This document shows positions 49,523 to 57,352 of a stretch of 64,000 bases of DNA, one piece after another (the stretch's first letter is position 1; each line of letters starts with the position of its first letter). Location: positions 620,001-684,000 of the forward strand of contig CBDATO010000001.1 in NCBI GenBank assembly GCA_965199805.1, in the 5' to 3' direction. The DNA comes from DATAZK01 sp965199805 (lineage in GTDB: Bacteria > Actinomycetota > Actinomycetes > Frankiales > Frankiaceae). The notes beneath the pieces are model-generated. The model was not told where the DNA came from, searched no databases, and worked only from the letters and a program-made list of their open reading frames with translations. The translations under genes and the position numbers were made by a program.

Positions 49523-51325
49523 ATGGCCGATCACCTTCCGAAGTCACGACCGACCGGGCGCCTGCGTGCCCTGCCGGCCGGCGCCCTCGTGCTGGCCCTG
49601 TTCGCCACCCCGGCGTGCACCCCTCTCAGCATGCTGAACGGCGGCGGCAAGTCCGACGCCGGCAAGACCGTGAAGACGGTGAAGCCGACCAAGAAGCCGA
49701 CGAAGAAGCCGGTGAACAAGCCCACCAAGCCGTCGAAGACGACCAAGCCCACGGCGCCGAAGCCGAGCGCGACGCCGACCGCGTCCCCCACCGCGATCGT
49801 CATCCCGACGCCGGCCCCCTCGGTGCTGCCGACGACCGCCCCGCCGGTCACCGCCCCGCGCCCCCCGGCACCGACCGTCGCGCCGACCACCCCGGCACCG
49901 ACCACCCCGGCACCGACCACCCCGGCACCGAGCACCCCCGCGCCGAGCACCCCGGCCCCGACCACGCCCGCCCCGGTTCGTACGACCCCGGCCCCGGTCC
50001 GCACCACGCCGGCCCCGACCGCCGCGCCGACCACCCCGGCCCCGACCGTCGCGCCGACCACCCCGGCCCCGACCGTCGCCCCGACGACGCCGGCCCCCGC
50101 CCCCAGCACCCCGGCTCCGCTGCCGTCGTCCACCATCGGTGTGCAGGCGAAGACGGCCGACTCGATCGTGAACACGTACGGCATCAACGTGCACATGAAT
50201 GCGACGAAGGGCCGTTACGGCGACGTACCTGCGGTCGTCGACAAGCTCACCCAGCTGAATGTGCGGCACGTCCGCGACGCTCTCTACATCAACTCCCCGA
50301 AGCAGTACGCAGCGTTGAACCTGCTGGCTGCGAATGGCATCAAGTCCGACCTCCTGCTCGGCCGCCCTGACAATGCAGGCGGCACACCTCAGCAGCTGGT
50401 CGACCTGGTCGCCACCACCGTCCGGCCCGCCACCGAGCTGGTGGAAGGCTCAAACGAATGGGACTTGCAGCGGGACCCCGGCAACTGGGCCCTCAACCTG
50501 CGCAACCACCAGAAGACGATGTACTCCTTGATCAAGGCGAACCCCGCGACGAAGTCGATCCCGGTGCTGATGCCGGCGTTGGGTCGCGGCTGGGACCCGG
50601 CTGGCTGGGTCCAGCTCGGCAGCATGGCGGGAATGGCCGACTACGGCAACGCTCACCCGTACCCGGGAGGCCGGGTGCCGACGTTTCAGCTCGACAGCAC
50701 CATCTCGCGGAGCAAGGTCTCCAGCGGCAATCTTCCGATCATGGTGACCGAGGCCGGCTTCACCGACGCCATGAACAACACCACCACGCACCTGCCGACC
50801 CCGCAGAACGTCCAGGGTGTCTACGCCCCGCGCCTGCTTCTCGAGCACTTCATGCGCGGTGAAGCGCGGATGTACCAGTACGAGCTCATCGACGAGCGTG
50901 ACAACCAGGCCGGCGACGACCGGGAGGCGCACTTCGGTCTGCTGAACTACGACTGGTCACCCAAGCCGCAATTCACCGCCATGGCAAACCTGCTCGGCAT
51001 GCTGGTCGACAAGGGCGCGCCGTTCAACCCGGGCAAGCTTGACTACCAGCTGACCGGTAGCACCAACGGAGTGAACCAGCTGCTGGTCCAGAAGCGGGAC
51101 GGCTCGTTCTATCTCGTGCTCTGGCGTGACGTCAGCCTGTGGGACCCGGTGGCCAAGAAGTCTCTCCCCGTGACCAACCAAAACGTGACGGTGTCCCTGC
51201 CGCGGACGGCGCCCATATCGGTCTACCGGCCTTCGGTGCAGGCCGCCTCGGTGCAGAGTGCCACCTCGACGAACAAGGTGAACATCGCTGTCGGTGCCGA
51301 CGTACAGGTCGTCAAGATCGGCTAG
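49523..51325 (+). CDS. GH39/GH5-like lipoprotein with long TTPAP-repeat stalk
   Basis: 600 aa. The signal has lipobox TPAC (Cys32). Residues ~45-75 are Lys/Pro/Thr repeats (KPTKKP), and ~85-205 are many TTPAP/TVAP units, a wall-spanning stalk. The catalytic TIM-barrel domain runs about 215-500, with acid/base E312 (EGSNEWDLQ) and nucleophile E410 (VTEAGF). A C-terminal beta-sandwich (YLVLWRDVSLWDP...) follows. The fold and residues fit clan GH-A (GH39-like). It would cleave or remodel surface glycan at some distance from the membrane. The convergent neighbour (51402-52787) is a paralog, separated by a strong hairpin. Confidence 0.83.
   Translation: MADHLPKSRPTGRLRALPAGALVLALFATPACTPLSMLNGGGKSDAGKTVKTVKPTKKPTKKPVNKPTKPSKTTKPTAPKPSATPTASPTAIVIPTPAPSVLPTTAPPVTAPRPPAPTVAPTTPAPTTPAPTTPAPSTPAPSTPAPTTPAPVRTTPAPVRTTPAPTAAPTTPAPTVAPTTPAPTVAPTTPAPAPSTPAPLPSSTIGVQAKTADSIVNTYGINVHMNATKGRYGDVPAVVDKLTQLNVRHVRDALYINSPKQYAALNLLAANGIKSDLLLGRPDNAGGTPQQLVDLVATTVRPATELVEGSNEWDLQRDPGNWALNLRNHQKTMYSLIKANPATKSIPVLMPALGRGWDPAGWVQLGSMAGMADYGNAHPYPGGRVPTFQLDSTISRSKVSSGNLPIMVTEAGFTDAMNNTTTHLPTPQNVQGVYAPRLLLEHFMRGEARMYQYELIDERDNQAGDDREAHFGLLNYDWSPKPQFTAMANLLGMLVDKGAPFNPGKLDYQLTGSTNGVNQLLVQKRDGSFYLVLWRDVSLWDPVAKKSLPVTNQNVTVSLPRTAPISVYRPSVQAASVQSATSTNKVNIAVGADVQVVKIG
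49884..50115 (+). repeat. In-gene repeat encoding TTPAP units
   Basis: Degenerate 15-bp repeats encode Thr-Thr-Pro-Ala-Pro units (with Ser, Val and Arg variants). They are coding repeats within the stalk of the GH39-like gene, so length variation between strains is likely. Confidence 0.8.
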
Positions 51326-51351
51326 CCGGCAGCGCACCCCCGTGAACGACA

Positions 51352-51385
51352 AGGGCCGCCAGACATCCCGGTGTCTGGCGGCCCT
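51352..51385. terminator. Strong bidirectional terminator
   Basis: A perfect 14-bp stem (51352-51365 with 51372-51385) with a 6-nt loop lies between convergent stops at 51325 (+) and 51402 (-). Confidence 0.82.
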
Positions 51386-51401
51386 GTCGGCTGTTCAGGA
51401 A

Positions 51402-52787
51402 CTACTTGATGGCCAGCGCCACGACCTCGCCGCCGATCGACACCGACATCTTCGTGCCCGTTGCGGCCACCTGGGGATTGCGGCCGGAGGTCGGCCGATA
51501 GACCCGCACGTTCGAGCTCTTCGCCAGGTTGACCGTCACATTGGCCTTCGGCACGTACAGATTCTTGTACGCGTTCGGATCCCAGACCGAGACGTCGCGC
51601 CAGAGATACAGCATGAAGGTGCCGTCCCGCTTCTGGTACAGCTGGGTCGCCAGGTCACCCGGAGCGCCGGAAAGGCTGTACGACAGCTTGCCAGGAGTGA
51701 ACGACTTACCCGGGTCAGCCGCAATGTGCAAGATGTTGGACAGCGCATTGAAAGCCGGCTTGCGGCTCCAGTCCCGGCGCAGCAGCCCGAGGTGATCGCG
51801 GAAGTGTTGCGCCGGGCCGTGGTCGAGGAGTTCGAAGCCGAACGTGCGGCTGATCCCGTACCGGATGTCCTCGAGCAGCATGCGCGGGTAGTAGGTCGCA
51901 GCGACCTGCTCGGTGGCCGGACGGTGTCCGTTGTTGGTCGGGATCAGGTTGTGGTAGCCGGTCTCGGTGCTGATGACAGGTTTGCTGCCCCGGTTCACCG
52001 CTCCGCGCTGCATCCGCAGCGCAAGGCGGTTGGTCGGCGGAAGCCCGCCCGGGTAGGGGTGCAGGCTGGCGGCATCCATCCACGGGCTGAGATTGCCGAG
52101 CGCGGAGTACGTGTTCTCCCGGCCGATCGACGGGCCGTACACCGGCTTGTTCCGCAAGACGGGATTGTTCTTGACAGCCGTGTACAGCTTGATCTGTTGA
52201 GCCCTGACCTCCGCTACCCAATTCGCCCCGCCGAGGATGTCCCACTCGTTCGTTCCCTCGAACGCCAGGATGGCGTTGGGCACCTTGGTGGCGGCATCTT
52301 TGACCAGCTGGCTCACTGTGCCGCCCCGGTTGTCGGGGCGGCCTGTCACCAGCAGGGCGGTGATGCCGAGGTTGTTGTGGAGCATGTTCAGGTACGAGTA
52401 CTGGCCCGTGTTGTTGGTGAAGAAGTCCGTACGGATGTGGCGGACACCCAGATCGCGTAGAGCCGTCGCGACCCTGGTGCGCTGGCCGTACATGCCCTGC
52501 GAGCTAGACGTCTCGACCTTGATGCCGAAGGAGTCGGCCAGGGCGTCCGACTGGCGGGCCTGGACGGCGGGCAACCCGGCCTTCGCGTAGGCGACCATCT
52601 TGGTCGTCGGGGCCGAGGTGGTCGCGGGAGCTGTCGGCACGCACGCGGAGAGCCCGACGCCGGCGAAGGCGACGGAGGTCGTCACGAGGGCGATCGAGCG
52701 CACCGTCCGCGAGCGGCGGGTGCCGGAACTCTCGAAAGAAATGTTTGCCGGGTCGGAAGGAATCTCCGAAGACTGTGTCGAACTCAT
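51402..52787 (-). CDS. GH39/GH5-like secreted lipoprotein
   Basis: 461 aa from ATG 52787; in-frame ATGs at 52865 and 52874 would give a longer N-terminus, and no start has an ideal ribosome site. The signal peptide (RRSRTVRSIALVTTSVAFAGVG) ends in lipobox LSAC. The catalytic domain has acid/base E181 (EGTNEWDIL) and nucleophile E275 (STETGYHN), then a beta-sandwich with YLWRDVSVWDP, matching the paralog at 49523 closely. It lacks the Pro/Thr stalk. It is convergent with that paralog, suggesting an inverted duplication. It would act near the membrane surface. Confidence 0.82.
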   Translation of the reverse strand: MSSTQSSEIPSDPANISFESSGTRRSRTVRSIALVTTSVAFAGVGLSACVPTAPATTSAPTTKMVAYAKAGLPAVQARQSDALADSFGIKVETSSSQGMYGQRTRVATALRDLGVRHIRTDFFTNNTGQYSYLNMLHNNLGITALLVTGRPDNRGGTVSQLVKDAATKVPNAILAFEGTNEWDILGGANWVAEVRAQQIKLYTAVKNNPVLRNKPVYGPSIGRENTYSALGNLSPWMDAASLHPYPGGLPPTNRLALRMQRGAVNRGSKPVISTETGYHNLIPTNNGHRPATEQVAATYYPRMLLEDIRYGISRTFGFELLDHGPAQHFRDHLGLLRRDWSRKPAFNALSNILHIAADPGKSFTPGKLSYSLSGAPGDLATQLYQKRDGTFMLYLWRDVSVWDPNAYKNLYVPKANVTVNLAKSSNVRVYRPTSGRNPQVAATGTKMSVSIGGEVVALAIK

Positions 52788-53199
52788 TTCCTGAGGCGCC
52801 GGCGGGGCCAGGCGCAGGACGCGGGGGAGGCGGCGGACGGATCCCGATTTCTGAGCAGGGGGCATCGCAGACAAAGCGTTGACCTTTCCCGACGCCTGCG
52901 AGGTGAGCTGTCGGGTTCGGGCTGGGCTGCCCGGCTCGCGCTCTAGGTCCCTGTGGCTGCGCGCGGCAGGTCGGGACCCCTGCGGAGAGCTTCACCCCAA
53001 GATCCGGTGGGCCGGATCGGTGGAGAAGTGGTTCCCCCGCTCCTGCCCGGTGACGGAGTGTTTGGGGTATCAGCGACTCGGGCAGGACTCGGCGGTCAGC
53101 CACTGACAGCGCCCCTTGCGGCGCGCAGGGCTCACTATGCCCGTTATCGGTGTCTCGGCCTAGCGGTTGCCCGCATTCTGCCGGGTCGTGGGACGCAAT
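52788..53199. other. 412-bp intergenic region
   Basis: It lies between the GT4 end (53200, -) and the GH39-like start (52787, -). A short + frame (52879-53106) looks non-coding. A 7-bp hairpin (53001-53007 with 53012-53018) is present. It must contain the promoter of the GH39-like gene; none can be assigned firmly. Confidence 0.5.
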
Positions 53200-54420
53200 T
53201 TATACGCTGCGCGACCGTTGCCGCCCGCGTCGCCACCGACGGTCACTGTCCGCCGCCTGGAGGACAGCCGCGTACAGCCGGGTGAGCTGCCGGGCGATCG
53301 ACTCCGGACTGTAACGACGACTCGACTCGAGCCCTGCTGAGCCGATACGCGCCGCCTCGTTCGGATCGCCGGACAGCCGGCGCAGGGCAGCGCTCAGGGC
53401 CGGCTCGTCGCCGAGTGGGGTGAGCACGCCGTCCACGCCGTCGGTGAGGATCTCGGCCGGGCCGCCCGCGTCGGCAGCGATCACCGGGATCCCGGCAGCC
53501 ATGCCTTCGATCACCACCTGACCGAACGGCTCGGGCACGGTCGAGCAGTGCACCAGCACGTCCATGCGGGCGAGCTGTGCGGCCACGTCGTCGACGAAGC
53601 CGGTGAACTCGACCCGGTCGGCGATCCCCAGCTCCTGCGCGAGGCGGGGCAGGCTGTCGGCGAAGTCCGTCTCGCCGAACATGGCCGAGCCGACCACCAG
53701 CGCCCGCTGCGGGCCGTCCGGGAAGGCTGCGGCGAAGGCGCGCAGGAAGAGGTCCTGGCCCTTCCACGGGGAGAGCCGCCCGATCAGCCCGACGGTGTAC
53801 GGGCCCGCGTCCTCCCCCTTGTGACGTTCGAGGGCGAGCGGCAGCACGGGATCGCTCAGCACCTCCGGCGGCACGACGACCCGGCGCAGCGGTGAGCCCG
53901 CGGTGACGGTGTCCAGCGTCGCCTGCGAATTGGCGATCACGGCAGCCGGCAGGGTGCGCGCGATGAAGCGCATCAGTGCGACCGCCGGCCCCGGCAGGTA
54001 GTCCACGGCGATCCGGTCACGGGTGTGCCACACGTGCGGGACGCCGGCCAGCCGTGCGGCCACCCCGCCGTAGATGTGCGACTTGAGCGAATTGGTGTGC
54101 ACCAGGTCGGGCTTGCGCCGGCGCAGCTCCCGGGTCACGCGCCCGGTGTAGGTGACCGTGTCCCAGACCGCCCGCAGCGGCAGTCCCGAGCCGACGGTGT
54201 CCTTGCGCAGCGCACCCGTGCGCGGGTTCAGCGCCAGCACCTCGCAGGCGATGCCCGCCTCGCGAAACTTGCCGACCAGCGGTCCGTCCTCGCCCAGCAG
54301 CACGACCGGCTCGATCGCCCCGTCGACCCGCGTGGTCGACGGCAGTAGCCGCAGCAGCGCGAGCTCCGCTCCGGAGAGCTGGGCGACATGGTCGAGGAAG
54401 ACGACCCGGGGCTTGCGCAC
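53200..54420 (-). CDS. Glycosyltransferase family 4
   Basis: 406 aa from GTG 54420 (AAAGGAA 4-5 nt upstream). The GT-B fold shows RVVFLDHVAQLSGAELAL at the N-terminus and PDLVHTNSLKSHIYGGVAA. The donor half has TVGLIGRLSPWKGQDLFLRAF and VPEPFGQVVIEGMAAGIPVIAADAGGPAEI, the EX7E motif. The C-terminus is very basic (RRWRRGRQRSRSV). It would add a hexose in repeat-unit assembly. It lies 149 nt downstream of the third beta-propeller gene on the same strand and may be transcribed with it. Confidence 0.87.
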   Translation of the reverse strand: MRKPRVVFLDHVAQLSGAELALLRLLPSTTRVDGAIEPVVLLGEDGPLVGKFREAGIACEVLALNPRTGALRKDTVGSGLPLRAVWDTVTYTGRVTRELRRRKPDLVHTNSLKSHIYGGVAARLAGVPHVWHTRDRIAVDYLPGPAVALMRFIARTLPAAVIANSQATLDTVTAGSPLRRVVVPPEVLSDPVLPLALERHKGEDAGPYTVGLIGRLSPWKGQDLFLRAFAAAFPDGPQRALVVGSAMFGETDFADSLPRLAQELGIADRVEFTGFVDDVAAQLARMDVLVHCSTVPEPFGQVVIEGMAAGIPVIAADAGGPAEILTDGVDGVLTPLGDEPALSAALRRLSGDPNEAARIGSAGLESSRRYSPESIARQLTRLYAAVLQAADSDRRWRRGRQRSRSV

Positions 54421-54569
54421 GCGTTCCTTTCGGCCGGACGGACCCGCCGCTCAACACCTGAGCGACATTTCGCAGACCCGCGCCTCGCTCGCTGCGCTCG
54501 CTCGGTCGCGATCTGCTGGGCCCGGACCTGAACGGTAGGCGACCGAGCTGATCTTTCACCGACCGGCGG

Positions 54570-56984
54570 CTACTGCCCGGCCTGGTAGTGCGCCACCACC
54601 TGCACCGGGGTCAGCGCCGTCGGGTAGACGGCGACCTCGTCCACGTCACCGGCGAGCCCGCTGCCGCCACCCGAGCGCGGCAGCTGGTTGACGTTGTCGC
54701 CGCCGACCCGCCACAGCCCCGCATACGTGGGTGAGGCGTTGCCGAGCGGCATCGCTGCCACCGACACCCCGTCGACGTACAGGGTCATGCCGGCGGACGG
54801 CGACTGGGTCGCGACCACGTGGTGCCACCCGCCGTCGTTGTAGTCCTGCTTCGCCCAGGCGTAGCAGACGCCGGCGACGTAGTAGAAGTTGCCGTACGCG
54901 CACTGCTTGCTGGTGTCGGTCGTGGTCTGGAAGGTCGTGAAGAGCAGCTGCCCGGTCTTCGCCATGTAGATCGTGCGGTCGGGGTGGGCGCTCTGCCCGC
55001 TCGCCGCGTTGCTCCAGCCGAGCAGCCGGCCGCCGGCGGTCGAGGTGCTGCGGAACCACAGCTCGAGTGAGTACGTGGTCGGCGGCGTGTACCGGGCGAC
55101 GTTCTGGCTGATGTTGGTGCTGTACGCCGCCGCCTGGGTGACCGCCGCGTTGCCGTCGATCGCGCCCGGCCGGTTCAGCGTGACCGCGTTGCGGAAGTAG
55201 CCGGTCTGGTTACGCCCGCTGCTGTCCTTGGCGGTGGTGCCCGAGGTCTCGTCGAGCTTCCAGTAGAGGTTCGGCTTGTCGGTGAGCACGACGTTGGCGT
55301 AACCGCTGGTGACCGTCGGGTTGACGGTGGTGCTCGCGGTCAGCCCCGCGGCGTCGGCGGCGGTGACGGTGTACGTCGCGCCGGCCGGAGCGTTGCGGTC
55401 GCGGACGACGAAAGCCTGGTTGACCCACCACGGCGAGTACACGTCGGCCTGGTTGAAGACGACCGTGCCGTCGTTGCGCGTGACCGTGTACGTGAGGGTG
55501 CGGTCGTCCGGGTCACTGGAGCTGGTGAACCGGACGGTGTTGGTGCCGGTGCCGGGGTTGGTCGCCGAGGCCACCGGTGCGGTCGGCGGGAGGCCGGGTC
55601 CGCCGGGGCTGAAGCGAATCAGGCCCTGCTGCGGCACGCCGTTGACCATGGTGGTCTGACCGCCGACGAAGAGGGTGGTGCCGTCGGTGGCCAGCGCGCG
55701 CGGGCCGAGCTCGTTGGCGGCGGCGCCGTTGGTCGGGCCCGCGTTCAGCAGCGGCCACCAGGTGAGCAGGCGACCGCCGCTGGTCGGGGCACCCGGGTCG
55801 GCGACGGCCTGCTGGGCGAGCAGGTGGTGCCACGCCTTGGAGCCGGTCTGGTACGGGTTCTGCGGCAGCCCGCCGGTGGGCACCGAGGAGCAGTCGTGGG
55901 TGTGCGAGCCGACGTACAGCTCGTTGCGCAGCAGGGCCAGCGCCTGGGTGGCGCCGGGGCAGTTGTTCTGCCAGATGATGCTTCCGCTGACCGGATCGAC
56001 GGAGGTCTGGCCGTCGAAGATGCCCTTGCCGGTGCCCTCGGCCCCGACGTAGATCCGGGAGTCGTCGGTGATCAGTGCCTTGACGTCGGACCGGGTCTCG
56101 CCGACGACCCCGGGGATGATCGTGTTCGACATCGGGCCGTTGACGGTGCCGGTCGCGTAGTCGACCTGGGCGATGCCGCTGTGCGCCTCACCGTTGACGG
56201 TGCGGAAGGTGCCACCGAGCACCAGGCGGTCGGGGTCACTGACCGCGGGGCCGGGGGTGAGGGCGTACACGGAGGCGTTGACGACCGGCGTGAAGGTCGG
56301 CTGGAAGGCCAGTGTGGCCCGGTCGAAGCCGGCGAGGTATGGCTGGCTCACGCCGTTGACCGTGGTGAACGCGCCGCCGAGGTAGACGCTGGTCGAGGTG
56401 CTGGCGATGGCCCGCACGGTGCCGTTGAGCACCGGGTTCCACGGCGTGACCGGCGAGCCCGAGCGGGTGAGGTCGAAGGCAGCCGCCTTGCGGTGCTGGG
56501 TGCCGCCCGCGTAGATGAAATCGCCACCCGCGTACAGCGTCTTGCCGTCGGGTGAGACGTTGAGCGACCAGACCCGGCCGTCGATCTGCGGGTTCTTCCA
56601 CACCCCGCCGACCAGCCCCGGGCAGGGGGTGGCCGCGGTGCAGGGCACCCCGGTGCTCGCGTTGAACGCGGCGAGCCGGTTCATCGCCGTCTCGCTGGTG
56701 CCCTTGGCCGCGCCCGGCGGGCGGGTCGAGGTGAAGTCGCCGCCGGCGAAAAGCACGCCGTTGCTGTACGCGAGGGCCCACACCGCGTCATTGATCTGGT
56801 AGATCGAGCTCGCCGCAGCCGGGAGCGTCGCCCGGACCCCGGTGTCACCGGTGACCGCAGCGGCCGGGGATCCGCCGGCGGCGAGACCGGCGACCATCAC
56901 GCCGAGTACGACGGTGACGGCGGTGGACCGTCTCCACGCCCGCGAATGCGGACGACGAACAGCGGCACGACGATCAAGCTTCAA
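54570..56984 (-). CDS. Secreted beta-propeller/LamG protein (paralog 3)
   Basis: 804 aa from TTG 56984 (GGGGGGA ~10 nt upstream). The signal peptide is about 1-43. The propeller has SPDGKTLYAGGDF, VNGVSQPYLAGFDRA and GAEGTGKGIFDGQTSVDP blades, followed by a Fn3/cadherin-like domain and a LamG domain (YWKLDETSGTTAKDSSG, GGWHHVVATQSP, LYVDG, AGDVDEVAVYPTALTP). It is the most divergent of the three paralogs, with an inserted Cys loop in LamG (SKQCAYGNFYYVAGVCYAW). It is probably an extracellular glycan-binding structural protein. Confidence 0.85.
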   Translation of the reverse strand: MKLDRRAAVRRPHSRAWRRSTAVTVVLGVMVAGLAAGGSPAAAVTGDTGVRATLPAAASSIYQINDAVWALAYSNGVLFAGGDFTSTRPPGAAKGTSETAMNRLAAFNASTGVPCTAATPCPGLVGGVWKNPQIDGRVWSLNVSPDGKTLYAGGDFIYAGGTQHRKAAAFDLTRSGSPVTPWNPVLNGTVRAIASTSTSVYLGGAFTTVNGVSQPYLAGFDRATLAFQPTFTPVVNASVYALTPGPAVSDPDRLVLGGTFRTVNGEAHSGIAQVDYATGTVNGPMSNTIIPGVVGETRSDVKALITDDSRIYVGAEGTGKGIFDGQTSVDPVSGSIIWQNNCPGATQALALLRNELYVGSHTHDCSSVPTGGLPQNPYQTGSKAWHHLLAQQAVADPGAPTSGGRLLTWWPLLNAGPTNGAAANELGPRALATDGTTLFVGGQTTMVNGVPQQGLIRFSPGGPGLPPTAPVASATNPGTGTNTVRFTSSSDPDDRTLTYTVTRNDGTVVFNQADVYSPWWVNQAFVVRDRNAPAGATYTVTAADAAGLTASTTVNPTVTSGYANVVLTDKPNLYWKLDETSGTTAKDSSGRNQTGYFRNAVTLNRPGAIDGNAAVTQAAAYSTNISQNVARYTPPTTYSLELWFRSTSTAGGRLLGWSNAASGQSAHPDRTIYMAKTGQLLFTTFQTTTDTSKQCAYGNFYYVAGVCYAWAKQDYNDGGWHHVVATQSPSAGMTLYVDGVSVAAMPLGNASPTYAGLWRVGGDNVNQLPRSGGGSGLAGDVDEVAVYPTALTPVQVVAHYQAGQ

Positions 56985-57178
56985 AACGGAAAATCCCCCC
57001 GGACCCGATGCACAGCACAGCTGAGCTGCCTCAACGGTTATAGATGGGACAACCCGGGGGCGTCTCCGATTTGTGCGTGCAGTGGCTTTTCACCGGTTTT
57101 TTTCACACGATTGACTAGACCGAACGCCGAACGAGCCACCCGCGGTGGTCCGTCACCAGCGCGGGTAGGCCCCCTGCC

Positions 57179-57352
57179 ATGACTCAAGCAGCCAGCCATG
57201 AGCGCGACAACGGCGACATCGATATCAGCGTCGCTCCCGAGGACCAGGCCGAACTCGAGGCCAAGGGAACGCTGCACGGTCAGCCGGTCGGGCCCGAGGC
57301 GTCGGTGGACCAGGACAACCTCGACCATCCCGAGGAGCTCATGGGCGAGTGA
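57179..57352 (+). CDS. Short acidic protein of unknown function
   Basis: 57 aa, ATG 57179 to TGA 57352. It is very acidic, with Asp/Glu throughout (HERDNGDIDISVAPEDQ..., DQDNLDHPEELMGE), no Cys and no membrane segment; it is probably disordered. Codon use fits the genome (G/C in most third positions). The ribosome site is weak. Its end overlaps the convergent ABC exporter by 14 nt. It could be a small stress or anti-sigma-like protein, but nothing shows this. Confidence 0.55.
   Translation: MTQAASHERDNGDIDISVAPEDQAELEAKGTLHGQPVGPEASVDQDNLDHPEELMGE

Noticed and set aside
49880..50115. Regular short repeats resembling a CRISPR array
   Set aside because: The repeats are 15 bp in frame with the coding sequence and encode TTPAP units; there are no spacers of constant length and no cas genes.
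52879..53106. 75-codon + strand frame with several Cys
   Set aside because: No ribosome site, no paralog in the window, and the Cys spacing shows no metal-binding order.
54481..54547. CTCGCTCGCTGCGCTCGCTCG-like palindromic stretch
   Set aside because: This kind of sequence is widespread in GC-rich genomes and could be a simple repeat; the flanking 9-bp arms have a 29-nt loop, too loose to call a terminator.
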